Origin: Streptomyces griseoruber
Lineage (GTDB): Bacteria; Actinomycetota; Actinomycetes; Streptomycetales; Streptomycetaceae
Assembly: GCF_001514205.1 (NCBI RefSeq)
Contig: NZ_KQ948766.1
Coordinates: 341,215-405,214, forward strand
Direction: 5' to 3'
DNA length: 64,000 nt
Under the pieces are notes generated by a model, which did not search any database, had not been told where the DNA came from, and was given only the letters and a program-made list of their open reading frames with translations. Position numbers and translations under genes: made by a program. Below are positions 62,546-64,000 of this stretch, piece by piece. Every line of letters starts with the position of its first letter. Position 1 is the stretch's first letter.

Positions 62546-62602
62546 TAAGGAGCCACCCGTGTATCCCGCGCCCGGAGCAGTGCGCGCCGGGCGGCGCCCG
62601 GA

Positions 62603-63373
62603 TCAGTTGCCCCTGGAGCTGGGCAGGAGAGCTGAGGCGCGCCGCACGGTTTCCGTGAGCGTCCGCCGCAGGTCGGTCCGTCGGTGGGTGCGGATCCGGC
62701 GCCAGGTCGTCCGGGGGCAGGGACCCTGCGGGGTGGCCTTGAGGAAGTCGCGGTACGGGACGTGCCGCGGGGGCAGGCCGATCTCCATCCAGTGGGCGTC
62801 CTTGGAGGAGTTGAAGGCCCAGCCCTCGCCGGGGATGCGGACGTGGTCCGCGCGGTCGTCCTTGTTCTGCGAGGTGATCTGAAGGACCTTCGCACGGGTC
62901 AGTCCGCGGCCGACGACCACGCAGTAGTGGCGGGCCGTCTCCTCCCGCTCGCGGAACGGCACCATCGCCAGCCAGACCTCCCCCGGCAGGGGCCTGCCGC
63001 GCTCCCAGCGGCGCAGCAGCCGCCGGAAGGCGAAGGCGGTCGCGCCCGCCGCGAGGCACTCGATGCCGGCCTCGAGGCTCCAGTTGCCGGTGTCCATCTT
63101 CTGCCGCAGCCACAGGGCCTCGGCGAGACAGAGCCCGAGGAGCAGCAGCCCGCAGCCGACGGCATCCGGCAACCGTCCCGGTCTGCGGCGGCCCGCGGAC
63201 CAGGCGATGGCCGTGGCGGTGAGGAACGAGACGAGCACCAGCAGGGTCGTCTCGCCGAAGTCGAGGCGCTGCGGGGGCGTCTGGGCCGCCATCAGGTCGT
63301 ACATCCAGACCGGCATGACAAGGAACTCGCCGACGACGACGAGGAAGAGCACGATCCCCAGGCAGCCGAACAC
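62603..63373 (-). CDS. membrane protein of unknown function
   Basis: The 256-residue protein has about three membrane segments ([64 protein letters not shown]) followed by a soluble domain ([87 protein letters not shown]) that resembles toxin- or endonuclease-like PemK/MazF-type beta folds seen in Streptomyces membrane proteins, but this is weak. GTG 63373 with GGGGGAAAG upstream. Function unknown. Confidence 0.65.
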   Translation of the reverse strand: MFGCLGIVLFLVVVGEFLVMPVWMYDLMAAQTPPQRLDFGETTLLVLVSFLTATAIAWSAGRRRPGRLPDAVGCGLLLLGLCLAEALWLRQKMDTGNWSLEAGIECLAAGATAFAFRRLLRRWERGRPLPGEVWLAMVPFREREETARHYCVVVGRGLTRAKVLQITSQNKDDRADHVRIPGEGWAFNSSKDAHWMEIGLPPRHVPYRDFLKATPQGPCPRTTWRRIRTHRRTDLRRTLTETVRRASALLPSSRGN

Positions 63374-63528
63374 GCGCTTTCCCCCAGTCGTCCGTCCTCC
63401 TGGGACGCTATCCGGCCCCGGAAACCCTGACGTCAGTAGATCTACGTACCCCCGCTACTGCGCCCGGACGCCGTGCCGCGCCCAGGAATTCGGTTGCCGT
63501 CGTCGCGTCGGCGCGGGCTAATACCCCC

Positions 63529-64000
63529 ATGGCTGACATTCACGGCTCGTACGACGATCTGTTCTCGGCGGTGCCCGGTGCGCTGGCCGCGTTGCTGGAC
63601 GGCGGGGACGTGGGCGGCTCGGTGGCCGTGTTCGTGGACGGCGAGGCGGTGGTCGACGTCTGGGGCGGGTTCGCCGACGCGGAGCGGACGGTGCCGTGGC
63701 AGCGGGACACGATCGTCAACGTCTATTCGGTGACGAAGACGATGACCGCGCTGTGCGCGCTGGTGCTCGCCGACCGGGGTGAGCTGGACCTGGACGCGCC
63801 GGTCGCCCGGTACTGGCCCGAGTTCGCCGCGGCGGGCAAGGAGGGCGTGCTGGTCCGGCATCTGCTCGCGCACACGGCGGGTCTGCCGGAGTGGGACGGG
63901 CCGGTGGCGGAGATCTACGACTGGCCGGCCGCCACGGCCCGGCTCGCCGCGCGGGCGCCCGACTGGGAGCCGGGCAGCGCGGCCGGGTACCACTCGCTCA
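63529..64000 (+). CDS. serine hydrolase (class C beta-lactamase-like), start only
   Basis: The first 157 residues are present and the gene runs past the window end. The nucleophile SxxK motif is in [40 protein letters not shown], and [15 protein letters not shown] follows, as in the beta-lactamase/esterase EstB family. Such enzymes are often esterases rather than antibiotic-hydrolysing enzymes. ATG 63529; no signal peptide, so probably cytoplasmic. Confidence 0.88.
   Translation, partial: MADIHGSYDDLFSAVPGALAALLDGGDVGGSVAVFVDGEAVVDVWGGFADAERTVPWQRDTIVNVYSVTKTMTALCALVLADRGELDLDAPVARYWPEFAAAGKEGVLVRHLLAHTAGLPEWDGPVAEIYDWPAATARLAARAPDWEPGSAAGYHSL

Noticed and set aside
63442..63993. Minus-strand frame opposite the serine hydrolase
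   Set aside because: The plus strand shows SxxK and the family N-terminus; the reverse frame has no motif.

Overview
The window is chromosomal DNA from a high-GC actinomycete, almost certainly Streptomyces. Third codon positions are mostly G or C, GTG and TTG starts are common, and it carries a mycothiol conjugate amidase (a mycothiol-using actinobacterium), a DasR-type operator in front of a chitinase, a SigE-family ECF sigma factor and MEDS/RsbA-type regulators. No tRNA, rRNA, CRISPR array, prophage or intact insertion sequence was seen.

Layout. 0-2 kb: first genes of a leftward Tad/Flp-type pilus operon (zinc-ribbon protein, CpaB-like, CpaE-like; cut by the window edge). 2.3-7.4 kb: secreted GH18 chitinase with a dre operator, then a leftward histidine kinase/response regulator/membrane protein operon; the kinase contains a second, degenerate kinase half. 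7.4-10.4 kb: SigE-family sigma factor with a putative membrane partner and an isochorismatase-fold protein lacking the family cysteine. 10.4-14.4 kb: three regulators (HATPase protein, MEDS protein, NB-ARC/LuxR protein). 14.6-16.6 kb: secreted M14 carboxypeptidase and an acidic protein. 16.6-22 kb: D-amino-acid cluster with RidA, IclR regulator and PfkB kinase diverging from a D-serine-dehydratase-like PLP enzyme and a D-aminoacylase, around a 17-bp palindrome. 22-26 kb: secreted S1 protease, an alpha/beta hydrolase behind twin operators, a Ser/Pro-rich membrane protein and an AlaA-type aminotransferase. 26-30 kb: a small protein with an unusual leader hairpin, then TPR protein, integral-membrane glycosyltransferase, GT2 and GtrA (surface glycan assembly). 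30-33 kb: PEP carboxykinase and a hemolysin III protein. 33-36.8 kb: MFS exporter with its TetR, a Mut7-C RNase-fold protein and a membrane protein. 36.8-42.2 kb: DUF255 thioredoxin-fold protein and a 1069-residue NTPase/TPR protein. 42.2-53.2 kb: conserved housekeeping stretch with mca, DUF4307, greA, a DrrAB-type ABC exporter containing a gutted first permease, ilvA, MarR, a degenerate sigma-like pair, metB-type enzyme and msrA.

53.2-59.6 kb looks different. It holds one intact DUF4291 gene plus two broken copies of its 5' end, a 5'-truncated TerD fragment, a probable 3'-truncated ORF, long perfect hairpins, an alpha/beta hydrolase with AraC regulator, and a WD40 protein. I read it as an accessory insertion and recombination hot spot between two conserved blocks. 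59.7-64 kb: secreted HAD phosphatase resembling phosphorylcholine phosphatase, a second msrA, nitrilase-family amidase, a 15-bp tandem repeat, a membrane protein and the start of a serine hydrolase.

The observations most worth follow-up are the repeated DUF4291 truncations sharing one junction motif, the hairpin burying the ribosome-binding site at 26.3 kb, the translationally coupled permease remnant at 45.6-45.8 kb, the probable dispersed repeat inside the PfkB kinase frame, and several unassigned palindromic operators. I did not identify a clearly new multi-gene system; most of the window is ordinary Streptomyces core.
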